From Hoeflea_A sp965228785 (GTDB lineage: Bacteria > Pseudomonadota > Alphaproteobacteria > Rhizobiales > Rhizobiaceae), in assembly GCA_965228785.1 (NCBI GenBank), contig CBDDIF010000001.1:3162001-3226000 (forward strand): a stretch of DNA of 64,000 nt, written 5' to 3'. The notes beneath the pieces were generated by a model. It ran no database searches. It had not been told where the DNA came from and worked only from the letters and a program-made list of their open reading frames with translations. Shown piece by piece: positions 34,366 to 42,900 of this stretch. Every line of letters begins with the position of its first letter. The first letter of the stretch is position 1. Both the position numbers and the translations under genes were made by a program.

Positions 34366-35346
34366 TCAGATCGGCTTGCTTTGATCCGGCTTCGGCTTTG
34401 GCGACGGACCGGTGTCGAAGCGCGGATTGGCGGTGCGCAGGACGGGGCTGCGTTTGGATACGTTTTCACGGCTTTCGCGCCAGACAACAAAGACACCGGA
34501 TATGATGATCACTCCGGAGCCGATGGCGACGAAGATGTCGGGTCGCTCGGAAAAGAGCAGGGCACCGAATGCGGTTGCCCAAATGATCTGACTGTACTGG
34601 GTCGGTGCAACCACAGCAGCAGGCGCGGACCGATAGGCCGCGATGATGCACAACTGGGCAAGAATGGAAATCAATCCGACCATCGCCATCAGGCCGAGAT
34701 GCGGCAGGTCGACCGGCACGTAAACGAACGGAAGCATCACGGCCATAGCCAACAGCGACAAAAGCATCGGATAAAGGATCAGAACCGCAGAGCGTTCCTC
34801 GCTGCCGATTTTGCGAATGACGATCGCAGCGACGGCGCTCGTGCAGGCGGCCGTAAGAGCCGCCAGGTGGCCTAATGTGAACTCCGATACGCCCGGGCGC
34901 AGCACGATTATCACGCCAACAAGACCCACTCCAACCGCGGCCCAGCGCCTGGCCCGTACAACCTCCCCCAGCAGCGGAACCGAAAGAGCAGTGACCAGCA
35001 ACGGCACCGCGAAAAGCAAGGAGTAAACCTCGGTCAGCGGCAGCGTGACAAATGCGTAAAACGCGCTCGTCATCGACACGATCATCAGCGCGGATCGCAA
35101 AAGTATCAGCCACGGATGGTGTGGTCTGAAATTGTCGACAGCCCGGTCAGTGAGCATCATCGATGCCATCGGCACGAAAGCGAAAAGCACTCCGAAAAAG
35201 ATAATCTGAAAGACGGAGTAGGTCTCACCCAGCGATTTGATGATCGCGTCATGGCTTGCAAACAGGGCAAAGCCGAGAACGGCGAAGCCAAGTCCGCGCA
35301 AAGGGGTGTCTTTTGAAGGTGTCGGCAGTTGGTTCAATGGTGACAT
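34366..35346 (-). CDS. EamA/DMT-superfamily transporter
   Basis: 326 residues from ATG 35346, with GCAGGG just upstream. Two EamA repeats of five helices each: first beginning LGFAVLGFALFASHDAIIKSLG, second LTAACTSAVAAIVIRKIG. The last ~35 residues are a polar, proline- and lysine-rich cytoplasmic tail (SPKPKPDQSKPI). It precedes the AruH/AruI-like pair in the same direction, so it may move arginine, a related amino acid or a pathway product. The direction of transport is not deducible. It is divergent from the HpaI-type aldolase. Confidence 0.85.
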   Translation of the reverse strand: MSPLNQLPTPSKDTPLRGLGFAVLGFALFASHDAIIKSLGETYSVFQIIFFGVLFAFVPMASMMLTDRAVDNFRPHHPWLILLRSALMIVSMTSAFYAFVTLPLTEVYSLLFAVPLLVTALSVPLLGEVVRARRWAAVGVGLVGVIIVLRPGVSEFTLGHLAALTAACTSAVAAIVIRKIGSEERSAVLILYPMLLSLLAMAVMLPFVYVPVDLPHLGLMAMVGLISILAQLCIIAAYRSAPAAVVAPTQYSQIIWATAFGALLFSERPDIFVAIGSGVIIISGVFVVWRESRENVSKRSPVLRTANPRFDTGPSPKPKPDQSKPI

Positions 35347-35497
35347 CCCTGCAAGCCGGTGATGGCGGCGGAGAATCGGAAAACGGTGGGGTGGCTCGCA
35401 GTTTAGCAACAAACCGTCCGGGTTCCAGCCGACTGGTATTGTTTTGTGCGATGACCTATTCAGACCTTCAATATGATCATTGTTTGAAAGGTGCGAG

Positions 35498-36316
35498 ATG
35501 AATCCCAACCAACTGAAGAAAAAATGGCAGGACGGGCAGGCGACGATCAATGGCTGGTTGTCCATTGGCAACGGGTTCACCGCCGAGATCATGGCGGCAC
35601 AGGGCTATGACAGCCTTACAGTCGATATCCAGCACGGCTTTCTCGACTACCATGATGCAAAGGGGATGCTCCAGGCCATGCGTGCGAGTGGAGTGACGCC
35701 GATGGCTCGGGTGCCGTGGCTTGAATCCGGGATCATCATGAAGGTGCTCGATGCGGGTGCCTATGGCGTCATTTGTCCGATGGTGAATACCGCCGACCAG
35801 GCCGCCGCGCTTGTCGATACGATGCGCTACCCACCGCTCGGAAATCGTAGTTTCGGGCCGACAAGGGCCAATTTCTCCGCTGGAGCCGGCTATGCCGCCG
35901 AGGCCAATGACAATCTCCTCGCCCTGGCGATGATCGAAACCGCCGAGGCGGTGGACAATGTCGAAGCGATCTGTTCCACGCCCGGTCTAGACGGCATCTA
36001 TGTCGGTCCGGCCGACCTGACGCTGGGTGTGAAGCAAGGGCAACTGGCACCTGGATTGGACCGCGAGGAAGCGGAGATGATCGAGGTGATCCGCCGCGTT
36101 CTCGCGGCGGCAAAGGGTGCTGGTATCAGTGCGGGAATTCATTGCGGAACTCCCGCCTATGCGGCCCAGGCAATCGGCTGGGGTTTCGACATGGTTACTC
36201 TGTCGAACGACGTTCGTATCCTCGCCGCAGCGACGTCGGCTGGAATCCGACAGACACGTGAGTTGATCGGTCAGTCGGTGTCTTCGGTCCCAGAGGCGGA
36301 CATGAAGACCTACTAA
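35498..36316 (+). CDS. HpcH/HpaI-family class II aldolase
   Basis: 272 residues from ATG 35498, with GAAAGGTG upstream. TIM-barrel aldolase of the HpaI/GarL group: INGWLSIGNGFTAEIMAAQGYDSLTVDIQHG (active-site histidine), MARVPWLESGIIMKVLDAGA (arginine), LAMIETAEAVDNVEAI and GLDGIYVGPADLTLG, which supply the metal-binding glutamate and aspartate. It cleaves 4-hydroxy-2-oxo acids to pyruvate plus an aldehyde, or the reverse. It is convergent with the LacI regulator and not obviously in the hps-like operon; its physiological substrate is unknown, although a role in the neighbouring polyol/sulfonate pathway is conceivable. Confidence 0.87.
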   Translation: MNPNQLKKKWQDGQATINGWLSIGNGFTAEIMAAQGYDSLTVDIQHGFLDYHDAKGMLQAMRASGVTPMARVPWLESGIIMKVLDAGAYGVICPMVNTADQAAALVDTMRYPPLGNRSFGPTRANFSAGAGYAAEANDNLLALAMIETAEAVDNVEAICSTPGLDGIYVGPADLTLGVKQGQLAPGLDREEAEMIEVIRRVLAAAKGAGISAGIHCGTPAYAAQAIGWGFDMVTLSNDVRILAAATSAGIRQTRELIGQSVSSVPEADMKTY

Positions 36317-36347
36317 TGAACAAGCTGCGCTGGCTGCCGAATTGGTA

Positions 36348-37370
36348 TCAGTCGGCGCTGCCAGGCGCATTCAGCGACGCTCGTTCGACAATGTGCGTCT
36401 TGAACTTCTTGCTTCTGGTTTTCTGCTCACCCATTGCGGCGAAAAGGACGGCCGCAGCGGAGGTTCCCATGCGCCGATGAGGAACATGCACCGTGGTCAC
36501 CCCGGGTTCGACGACGGTTGATAACTCGATGTTGTCAAACCCGGTTACCGACAGATCCGCCGGTACGCAAAGGCCTTTTGCCTTGGCCCGAAGAATGGCT
36601 CCGACGGCAAGAACATCGTTGCCGCAAATCACCGCGGTTACGCCGGGATGCCGGTTAGCAATCAGGTCCAATGCGTCGCCGGCAGCATCGAGACCATAAG
36701 GGGCTTCGGTTACGAAGAAATCCGATTCATCGATTCCGTGATCGGCGATTGCTCGCCTCACGCCCCGTAGCCGGTCCAGCGCGCGGTCGTTGCCGTCCGT
36801 AATGCCTGCAATCATACCAATTCGGCGGTGACCGTGGGCTATGACCAGGCAAGTCATATCGTAGGCGGCCTGGGCGTTGTCGAAGCCCACATAGGTGTGG
36901 GGCGCGCGTGCTCGAAAGTTCCAGGCGAGCACATAGGGCACAAGCCGCTTGTCGAGGTAGTCATAGACGTCGGGACTTCGCGCATCTCCGATCAGCAGCA
37001 ACCCGTCGACACCACGAGCGATCAGCGACCTTATCTGCTCCGCTTCCCGCCCTTTCTCGTAGGATGAACTGGCAACCAGCAGATTGGCTCCCCGTCGGCT
37101 GATTTCCTCCTGAAATGCCTGTATACCTTTTGCAAAAATGGCGTTGTCCATGGTGGGAATGACTGCGCCGATCGTTCCAGTGCGTCGGGACGCCATGACC
37201 CGTGCACCGAAATTCGGTGTGTAGCCCAGTTCCCGAACAATATTCAGGACCCGTTCGCGCGTTGACCCTTTGACGGTCTCAGGCTTGCTGAGACAACGTG
37301 AGACCGTGGCCGTGGAAACATCTGCCTTCCGGGCCACGTCCTCTAGCGTCGGAAGCTGCTGCCTGTCCAA
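36348..37370 (-). CDS. LacI-family transcriptional regulator
   Basis: 340 residues. N-terminal LacI helix-turn-helix (TLEDVARKADVSTATVSRCLSKPETVKGSTRERVL, residues ~7-42), then the periplasmic-binding-protein-like effector domain (NFGARVMASRRTGTIGAVIP; ANRHPGVTAVICGNDVLAVGA; SVTGFDNIELSTVVEPGVTTVHVPH). It is divergent from the TRAP/dehydrogenase operon, and two LacI-type palindromes lie 80-117 bp from its start. It should repress that operon and itself until its inducer, presumably the transported compound or a derivative, binds. Function as repressor is inferred from family and context. Confidence 0.92.
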   Translation of the reverse strand: MDRQQLPTLEDVARKADVSTATVSRCLSKPETVKGSTRERVLNIVRELGYTPNFGARVMASRRTGTIGAVIPTMDNAIFAKGIQAFQEEISRRGANLLVASSSYEKGREAEQIRSLIARGVDGLLLIGDARSPDVYDYLDKRLVPYVLAWNFRARAPHTYVGFDNAQAAYDMTCLVIAHGHRRIGMIAGITDGNDRALDRLRGVRRAIADHGIDESDFFVTEAPYGLDAAGDALDLIANRHPGVTAVICGNDVLAVGAILRAKAKGLCVPADLSVTGFDNIELSTVVEPGVTTVHVPHRRMGTSAAAVLFAAMGEQKTRSKKFKTHIVERASLNAPGSAD

Positions 37371-37449
37371 TCGATTTCCTTTTCCACCGCTGTAACGGCC
37401 TCAGTCTAGTGGCTGGGGCCTCATTGGGGCAAGGCCCTGTACATTATCG

Positions 37450-37487
37450 ATGTAAGCGCTTGCATTTTGAAATGTAAGCGCTTACAT
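37450..37487. promoter_or_regulatory. Double LacI-type operator between regulator and TRAP operon
   Basis: ATGTAAGCGCTTGCAT at 37450-37465 and the perfect palindrome ATGTAAGCGCTTACAT at 37472-37487 have centres exactly 22 bp apart, two helical turns. Both contain the AAGCGCTT core typical of LacI-family operators. Their position between the divergent LacI gene and the TRAP operon makes them the likely sites for that regulator. Confidence 0.8.
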
Positions 37488-37529
37488 TTGGCCGTCTCCT
37501 AATACGGAGCGGGGTCAGGGAGGACGCCG

Positions 37530-37712
37530 ATGCTCATTCTTTCAGCAGCATTGTTTGCCGTGTTTTTCGCCAACGTTGCAGTTGGTGCGGCAACCGGAAC
37601 ACCGTTCCTGAATGACATCAGCGAAATGCTTCTTCTGCTGGCGTCATCGATCAGTTTCGTCGCTGCCATCCTCATCCGGGAGCAGCGTGAAAAAACCCAT
37701 CACAGCGAATGA
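37530..37712 (+). CDS. Small two-helix membrane protein at head of TRAP operon
   Basis: 60 residues from ATG 37530, with GGGAGG eight bases upstream. Two predicted membrane helices: residues ~2-22 (LILSAALFAVFFANVAVGAA) and ~30-49 (SEMLLLLASSISFVAAILI), with a charged tail REQREKTHHSE. It is the first gene after the LacI operators and ends 17 bp before dctP. It is too small to be DctQ, which is encoded downstream. It may be an accessory subunit or regulator of the transporter. I know no established function for it. Confidence 0.7.
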   Translation: MLILSAALFAVFFANVAVGAATGTPFLNDISEMLLLLASSISFVAAILIREQREKTHHSE

Positions 37713-37729
37713 CAGGGAGGAATTCATTC

Positions 37730-38869
37730 ATGAAAGATGATCTGAAGTCGGTAGAGCGCCGCAACTTCATGAAATTGGCGGGCGCCGGTGCCTTTACCGC
37801 CGCCGTCGTTGCGGGAGCTGCTGGAGTGCTCTCTTCGTCGGAGGCCGTGGCCCAGACTGCGAAGGAGGAACGTGAGCGCGAAGCTGCGGCTGAGCACACG
37901 ATGACAATCGCGACGGCATACGTGCTTGGTGCATCGCGCAGCTATCCAATCATGCAGCTGGATTTCAAGGAAAACATCCAGAACGCCACAAACGGCAAGG
38001 TTTACGTCAAGCTTGCGCCGGGCGGTCAGCTCGGGGCAGGGGGCGCGCTCGCCCAGAAGGTTCAAGGCGGTACGATCCAGGCAGCGCAGCACTCTTTGTC
38101 CAACTTCGCACCGTTCGCTCCGGCGGTGGACCTGATCAACCTGCCGTACTTCTGTGGTGCGAACCAGCGTTTCGTCAATCTGGTCAATTCCGACGCCTGG
38201 AAGGCCGAGGTGCACCCCAAGGTCGAAGCTTCGGGCTTCAAAGCCTTGTTCTACGTGGTCATCGACCCGCGGGTCGTTGCCGTGCGCAAGGGAGACCTGG
38301 GGCCTATCCTGACCCCATCGCAGATGTCGGGCGTCAAGTTCCGCGTCCCCGGCTCGAAAATGCTGCAACAGTACTATCGGCTTGTCGGTGCCAATCCGAC
38401 ACCGGTCGCCTGGGGTGAAACACCGTCGGCGATCAAGCAGGGTGTGGCCGATGCCCTCGATCCGGCTGTCGGAGCACTGTTCGTATTCGGCTTCAAGGAT
38501 ATCCTCAGCAACGTAACGTTCACCCAGGCTGTGCCGGATAGTCAGGTCTATTCCTGTAACCTGGAGTGGTTCAATTCGCTGCCGGCGGACGTTCAGGAGG
38601 GGATCGAATTCGCTTCCGAACTCACCGCCCACCAGAACCTCGCCAAGGTACCGTCCGCGCGGGCCTACGCCATGGCCGAACTGACGAAATCCGGCGTCGA
38701 CTTCCATTCGTTGTCGCAGGATCAACTTGCGGAATGGCAGTCGGCCGGCGGTTACCAGCGGACCGAGTGGGACAGCTTCAAGTCGGAACTGGCCGGTTCG
38801 ATGGATGCGTTCAGCAAGCTCGAAGAAGCTGCCGGAACGCAGAGCCGGTACTACGTCCACGACGCGTAA
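37730..38869 (+). CDS. dctP: TRAP transporter solute-binding protein (DctP family)
   Basis: 379 residues from ATG 37730, with CAGGGAGG upstream. The N-terminus has a twin-arginine signal, ERRNFMKLAGAGAFTAA, then VAGAAGVLSSSEAVAQTA, so export through Tat as a folded protein is likely, less usual for DctP proteins. The mature part has the family layout (LAPGGQLGAGGALAQKVQGG, then the region around VVAVRKGDLGPILTPSQMSGVKFRVPGSK, whose arginine usually binds a carboxylate or other acid). It delivers the substrate to DctQ/DctM. Given the HpsNOP-like genes downstream, the ligand may be dihydroxypropanesulfonate. A GC-rich hairpin directly after the stop probably raises its transcript level. Confidence 0.9.
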   Translation: MKDDLKSVERRNFMKLAGAGAFTAAVVAGAAGVLSSSEAVAQTAKEEREREAAAEHTMTIATAYVLGASRSYPIMQLDFKENIQNATNGKVYVKLAPGGQLGAGGALAQKVQGGTIQAAQHSLSNFAPFAPAVDLINLPYFCGANQRFVNLVNSDAWKAEVHPKVEASGFKALFYVVIDPRVVAVRKGDLGPILTPSQMSGVKFRVPGSKMLQQYYRLVGANPTPVAWGETPSAIKQGVADALDPAVGALFVFGFKDILSNVTFTQAVPDSQVYSCNLEWFNSLPADVQEGIEFASELTAHQNLAKVPSARAYAMAELTKSGVDFHSLSQDQLAEWQSAGGYQRTEWDSFKSELAGSMDAFSKLEEAAGTQSRYYVHDA

Positions 38870-38879
38870 GTGCGTTTTG

Positions 38880-38906
38880 CCCGACCGCCTTCAAGGTGCG
38901 GTCGGG
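38880..38906 (+). terminator. Intercistronic hairpin after dctP
   Basis: CCCGACCGC (38880-38888) pairs perfectly with GCGGTCGGG (38898-38906) over a 9-base loop, ten bases after the dctP stop; only GG TTT follows, not a full U-tract. It most likely stabilises the upstream message or attenuates read-through, so that the binding protein is made in excess of the permease. Confidence 0.6.
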
Positions 38907-38971
38907 CGGTTTGCCAAAACAGATGAGGGAAGGCCGCTCGTGAGCGCTTTGCGTCGCGGGGTGGAGGAGCC

Positions 38972-39487
38972 ATGTCCGAAACACTTGCCATTCTAAACCG
39001 CAACGCTGAACGCTGGGCCCTGTTGGTATTCTACGTCATGCTCGTGGGTACCATGGCCGTAGAGGTCATACGCCGAGAAGTCCTGGCCTACTCGTCCATT
39101 TGGGGCGAGGAGATCGTTCGCTATTCCTTCATCTATCTGGCCTGGATCGGCGCTGCGGCCGCAGTTCGCGAGCGGGCCCATATCCGCATCGACGTGATGA
39201 TGCATTACCTTGGACCACGGCTGAAGGCGCTGCTCTACATTTTCGGCGACCTGGTGATGTTCGCCGTCGCTCTAGTTGCCCTCTACTGGTCATTTCACAC
39301 CGTCACCGTGTCCTTCGAGTTCGGTTCAGTCAGCCACGGACTGCGCATCTCGATGGTGTGGTTCCTGATGGCAGTGCCGATCGGGTTTGCGCTGATGATT
39401 TTCCGGCTGACGCAGTCGTTGCTGCGCGACATTCGCGATTTGAGAACGGGCAATCCCGTTTTCGAAGGCGACCGTCTGTTCGATTGA
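38972..39487 (+). CDS. dctQ: TRAP transporter small permease (DctQ family)
   Basis: 171 residues from ATG 38972, with GGAGG upstream. Four membrane helices; the family motif is visible as RREVLAYSSIWGEEIVRYSFIYLAWIGAAAAVRERAHIRIDVM, and a last helix RISMVWFLMAVPIGFALMI. It forms the membrane complex with DctM. The gene lies between dctP and dctM, in the usual order. Confidence 0.92.
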   Translation: MSETLAILNRNAERWALLVFYVMLVGTMAVEVIRREVLAYSSIWGEEIVRYSFIYLAWIGAAAAVRERAHIRIDVMMHYLGPRLKALLYIFGDLVMFAVALVALYWSFHTVTVSFEFGSVSHGLRISMVWFLMAVPIGFALMIFRLTQSLLRDIRDLRTGNPVFEGDRLFD

Positions 39488-39496
39488 GGTGATGTG

Positions 39497-40828
39497 ATGT
39501 TGTTCCAACAGTTACAACAACAGACCGTCGAGCTGGGTTGGGATTTCTATATCCCGGTCATCGCCTTCGCCGTGCTGTGTGCCTTGGCCGTTCCGGTCTG
39601 GGCGGCCATCGGCTCCGCCGCAATCCTGATGCTTCTGATGTCGGGCGCCTTGCCGTTGTCATTGATCGGGGAGTCGTTGTTCGACGGCATCGATGCCTTT
39701 GCTCTGACAGCGGTGCCGCTTTTCATCCTGACGGGTGACGTGCTGGTACGAACCGGCCTCAGCCGGAAGTTTCTGGATGTTGCCGATGCGTTGACCTGCT
39801 GGAGCAAGGGCGGCTTCGGATCCGCGACCGTTCTTGTGTGCGGCATGTTCTCAGCGATCTCCGGTTCGGATGCCGCGGGAGCGGCCGCCGTCGGCCGCAT
39901 GACCATCGACCGGCTTGTCGAGTCCGGTTATCCGCGTCCCTATGCATGTGCCCTGGTGGCTGCCGGGGCTTGCACCGGCATCCTGATACCGCCGTCGATC
40001 GCCTACATCATCATCGGGCTTGTCCTGGGCATTTCCGCTTCGACCCTGTTCCAAGCAGCGCTGATCCCGGGAATCGCCATCCTGGGATCGATCCTGATCA
40101 CCAATATCGTGATGAACCGGATCCATGCCTATGAATCCGGCGGTAACATCCCATTCAACGACTGGCTTGGAAATGTCGGCCGCTCCATCCGCTCCGGCTG
40201 GTACGCATTTCTCGTGCCCGGTATCATATTCTACGGGATATTCTCCGGTCACCTGACCCCGACGGAAGCGGGTGCAACCGCCGTCATCGTCACCATCATC
40301 ATCGGCTTTGTGATGGGTACTCTGAAGCTCGCCGACTTCCCGGCCATGCTGGTGAGTTCAGCCAAGGTCAACGGCGTGATCCTGCCGATTATCGCTTTTT
40401 CTCTGCCGCTGGCCCAGGCGCTCGCCATTCTCGGTGTGCCACAAGGTTTCGTTGGGGCGGTTACATCGATCACGGATCAGCCGGCATTCCTCATTCTGCT
40501 GATGATTGGAATACTGATTGCAGCGGGCTGCGTGATGGAGACAACCCCCAACATCGTGATCCTGGCACCGATCCTGAAGCCGCTGGCCGACGAGATCGGC
40601 ATGAACGAAATTCAGTTCTGCGTGATGATGATCACGGCACTGGGCGTGGGCTTCATTACGCCGCCATTGGGGTTGAACCTCTTCGTCGTGTCGGGCATTA
40701 CCGGCGAGTCGATCCTGAAGATCGCCGCCAGGGCCGTGCCGTTCGTTTTCTTCATGCTCATCGTCGTGCTCTTGATCGCGTACATTCCGGAAATCTCCAC
40801 GACGCTGCTTCCAGATATCTACAAATAG
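39497..40828 (+). CDS. dctM: TRAP transporter large permease (DctM family)
   Basis: 443 residues; ATG 39497 is preferred over GTG 39494 because GAGGTG sits five bases before it. Twelve-odd membrane helices with family motifs: ALTAVPLFILTGDVLVRTGLSRKFLDVAD, SATVLVCGMFSAISGSDAAGAAAVG, GILIPPSIAYIIIG, HLTPTEAGATAVIV. It is the ion-coupled (usually Na+) channel of the TRAP system. It ends 8 bp before the histidinol dehydrogenase-like gene, so transport and oxidation are in one operon. Confidence 0.93.
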   Translation: MLFQQLQQQTVELGWDFYIPVIAFAVLCALAVPVWAAIGSAAILMLLMSGALPLSLIGESLFDGIDAFALTAVPLFILTGDVLVRTGLSRKFLDVADALTCWSKGGFGSATVLVCGMFSAISGSDAAGAAAVGRMTIDRLVESGYPRPYACALVAAGACTGILIPPSIAYIIIGLVLGISASTLFQAALIPGIAILGSILITNIVMNRIHAYESGGNIPFNDWLGNVGRSIRSGWYAFLVPGIIFYGIFSGHLTPTEAGATAVIVTIIIGFVMGTLKLADFPAMLVSSAKVNGVILPIIAFSLPLAQALAILGVPQGFVGAVTSITDQPAFLILLMIGILIAAGCVMETTPNIVILAPILKPLADEIGMNEIQFCVMMITALGVGFITPPLGLNLFVVSGITGESILKIAARAVPFVFFMLIVVLLIAYIPEISTTLLPDIYK

Positions 40829-40836
40829 GACCGGAC

Positions 40837-42141
40837 ATGCGCGAATATCTGAAAAAGGCTCCCCTGACGTCATCAAGCGACGCCCAGGACGTGCGAGCAA
40901 CCGTTCAGGGCATCTTGAACGATATCGAGGCGGGGGGTGACGAAAAGGCTCTCGAATATGCTGCCCGTTTCGATAAATACGACGGCAATGTCGTGCTTAC
41001 CCGGGAGGAAATTGACGCTGCGGGCGAAATGGTGCCGGAAAAGCTGAAAAGCGACATTCGGTTTGCCCACGACAATGTGCGTCGCTTCGCGGAAGCTCAA
41101 AAGGAAACCTTGCGCGACATTGAAGTCGAAATCGTGCCCGGGCTAATCGCCGGCCAGAAGAGCATTCCCTGCAATGCGGCCGGATGCTACGTGCCCGGCG
41201 GCCGTTACAGCCACATCGCGTCGGCAATCATGACGGTGACCACCGCCAAAGTTGCCGGTTGCGGGCACATTGCTGCCTGTTCGCCGCCGCGGCCGGGCGT
41301 CGGTATCGCGCCGGCCATCGTTTACACGGCCGATCTGTGTGGTGCCGACAGCATCATGGCGCTCGGTGGTGTACAAGGTGTTGCCGCCATGGCCTTCGGG
41401 CTGTTCGGTCAGCCAGCAGCAGATATTCTCGTGGGGCCGGGAAACCAGTTTGTCGCCGAGACGAAGCGCATCCTCTTCGGGCGGGTTGGCATCGACATGT
41501 TCGCTGGTCCTACCGACAGTCTGATCATTGCAGACGGTGGAGCAGATGCGGAGATTGTTGCGTCCGACCTCGTCGGTCAGGCCGAACACGGCTACAATTC
41601 GCCGGTCTGGCTGGTGACCGACACGAAGGCGCTTGCCGAACAGGTCATGGCCCGGGTGCCAGCCCTGATTGCCGATTTGCCGGAAACCAATCGCGTGAAC
41701 GCGGAAGCGGCCTGGCGCGACTATGCCGAGGTCATCCTGTGTTCGGATCGGGAGGAAATGGCGGCCACCGCCGATGAATATGCGCCGGAACACCTGACCG
41801 TACAGGCCGATGATCTTTCCTGGTGGCTGGAACGGCTGCAATGCTACGGGTCGCTGTTCCTCGGTGAGGAAACGACGGTCGCGTTTGGAGACAAGGCGTC
41901 CGGCACAAACCATGTGCTGCCCACTTCAGGTGCGGCCAGTTACACCGGTGGATTGTCGGTACACAAGTACATGAAAATCGTCACCTGGCAGCGTGCGACG
42001 CGGGAAGGGGCCAAACCGGTCGCCGAGGCGACGGCAAGAATCTCCCGTCTCGAGGGGATGGAGGGACATGCGCGAACCGCGGATATCCGGCTGAAGAAGT
42101 ATTTCCCCGACACCGCTTTCGACCTGTCAGCGCATGAATGA
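40837..42141 (+). CDS. hpsN: Histidinol dehydrogenase-like enzyme, probable sulfopropanediol 3-dehydrogenase
   Basis: 434 residues, HisD superfamily. Residues equivalent to the HisD zinc ligands and catalytic acid-base pair are present: QAEHG (Gln, His), GDKASGTNHVLPTSGAA (Asp), EGHARTADIR (His) and DEYAPEHLTVQ (Glu-His). In HisD-like polyol dehydrogenases such as HpsN, (R)-2,3-dihydroxypropane-1-sulfonate is oxidised by NAD+ in two steps to (R)-sulfolactate. The context supports this: TRAP genes upstream, SDR and zinc dehydrogenase genes downstream, the same set as hpsN, hpsO and hpsP in Cupriavidus and Ruegeria. It is not a biosynthetic HisD, because no his gene is nearby. The sulfolactate-cleaving enzymes are not in the window. 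Confidence 0.78.
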   Translation: MREYLKKAPLTSSSDAQDVRATVQGILNDIEAGGDEKALEYAARFDKYDGNVVLTREEIDAAGEMVPEKLKSDIRFAHDNVRRFAEAQKETLRDIEVEIVPGLIAGQKSIPCNAAGCYVPGGRYSHIASAIMTVTTAKVAGCGHIAACSPPRPGVGIAPAIVYTADLCGADSIMALGGVQGVAAMAFGLFGQPAADILVGPGNQFVAETKRILFGRVGIDMFAGPTDSLIIADGGADAEIVASDLVGQAEHGYNSPVWLVTDTKALAEQVMARVPALIADLPETNRVNAEAAWRDYAEVILCSDREEMAATADEYAPEHLTVQADDLSWWLERLQCYGSLFLGEETTVAFGDKASGTNHVLPTSGAASYTGGLSVHKYMKIVTWQRATREGAKPVAEATARISRLEGMEGHARTADIRLKKYFPDTAFDLSAHE

Positions 42142-42150
42142 CGTCAGGTG

Positions 42151-42900
42151 ATGGAGCTGTTTGATCTGTCCGGGAAGGTTGCTTGTGTCACCGGAGCCAG
42201 TTCCGGTCTCGGCCGGCGTGCCGCGGATGTACTGGTGCGGTCTGGCGCGCAGGTCGTGGGCGTCGCCCGTCGCGCCGACGATCTTGAGACTTGGCGGTGT
42301 GCTGCGGAAGGTCAAGCCGCGAGCGTTCCATTCGACCTTCTTCAGCGTGACCGCCTGGGCGAGTTGGCTGATTCCGTGACAAGCGCTTTCGGACCACCGG
42401 ACATCGTGGTTCACGCTGCCGGCGTCAATTTGCGGCAACCCGCCGATGATGTGACCCTTGATGGTTGGGATATGACAGTCGACCTCAATCTCGGCATTCC
42501 GTTCTTTCTCAGCCAGGCATTTATGCCGGCGATGAAGAGCAAAGGCTGGGGCAGGATTGTCAACTTCGCATCCCTGCAGACGACCCGCGCCTTTCCGGGT
42601 GGAGTGGCGTATGGGGCTTCAAAGGCCGGCGTCGGCCAATTGACCCGGGCGATGGCGGAGGCGTGGTCCCGCTTCGGTATCAACGTCAATGCCATTGGAC
42701 CTGGTTTCTTCCGAACCGAGTTGACGGCCGCGGTTTTCAACGACCCGGAACGAGCCAAGCGCAATGCTGAGCAGACCTGCATCGGCCGCAACGGCGAACC
42801 GGAAGATATCGACGGACCCATCCTGTTTTTCTGTTCCGATGCTTCAGCATATGTGACAGGACAGGTGCTGATGGTTGACGGAGGGTTCACGGCCAAATGA
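42151..42900 (+). CDS. hpsO: Short-chain dehydrogenase/reductase, HpsO-like
   Basis: 249 residues from ATG 42151 (GTG 42148 is the alternative). SDR signatures: cofactor motif TGASSGLGRRAADVL, VHAAGVN in place of NNAG, catalytic serine in GRIVNFASLQTT, YGASKAG (Tyr and Lys) near residue 153, and C-terminal PEDIDGPILFFCSDASAYVTGQVLMVDGGF. In the DHPS pathway, HpsO and HpsP are thought to interconvert the DHPS stereoisomers through a 2-keto intermediate. It overlaps the next gene by ATGA. The substrate is inferred from the operon. Confidence 0.78.
   Translation: MELFDLSGKVACVTGASSGLGRRAADVLVRSGAQVVGVARRADDLETWRCAAEGQAASVPFDLLQRDRLGELADSVTSAFGPPDIVVHAAGVNLRQPADDVTLDGWDMTVDLNLGIPFFLSQAFMPAMKSKGWGRIVNFASLQTTRAFPGGVAYGASKAGVGQLTRAMAEAWSRFGINVNAIGPGFFRTELTAAVFNDPERAKRNAEQTCIGRNGEPEDIDGPILFFCSDASAYVTGQVLMVDGGFTAK

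Noticed and set aside
36316..36348. Terminator between the aldolase and the convergent LacI gene
   Set aside because: The 31-bp gap has no stem with a T-run that I could support.
40837..42141. True biosynthetic histidinol dehydrogenase (HisD)
   Set aside because: Fold and ligands match, but it sits in a TRAP/polyol dehydrogenase operon with no other his gene; HpsN-type is the better reading.
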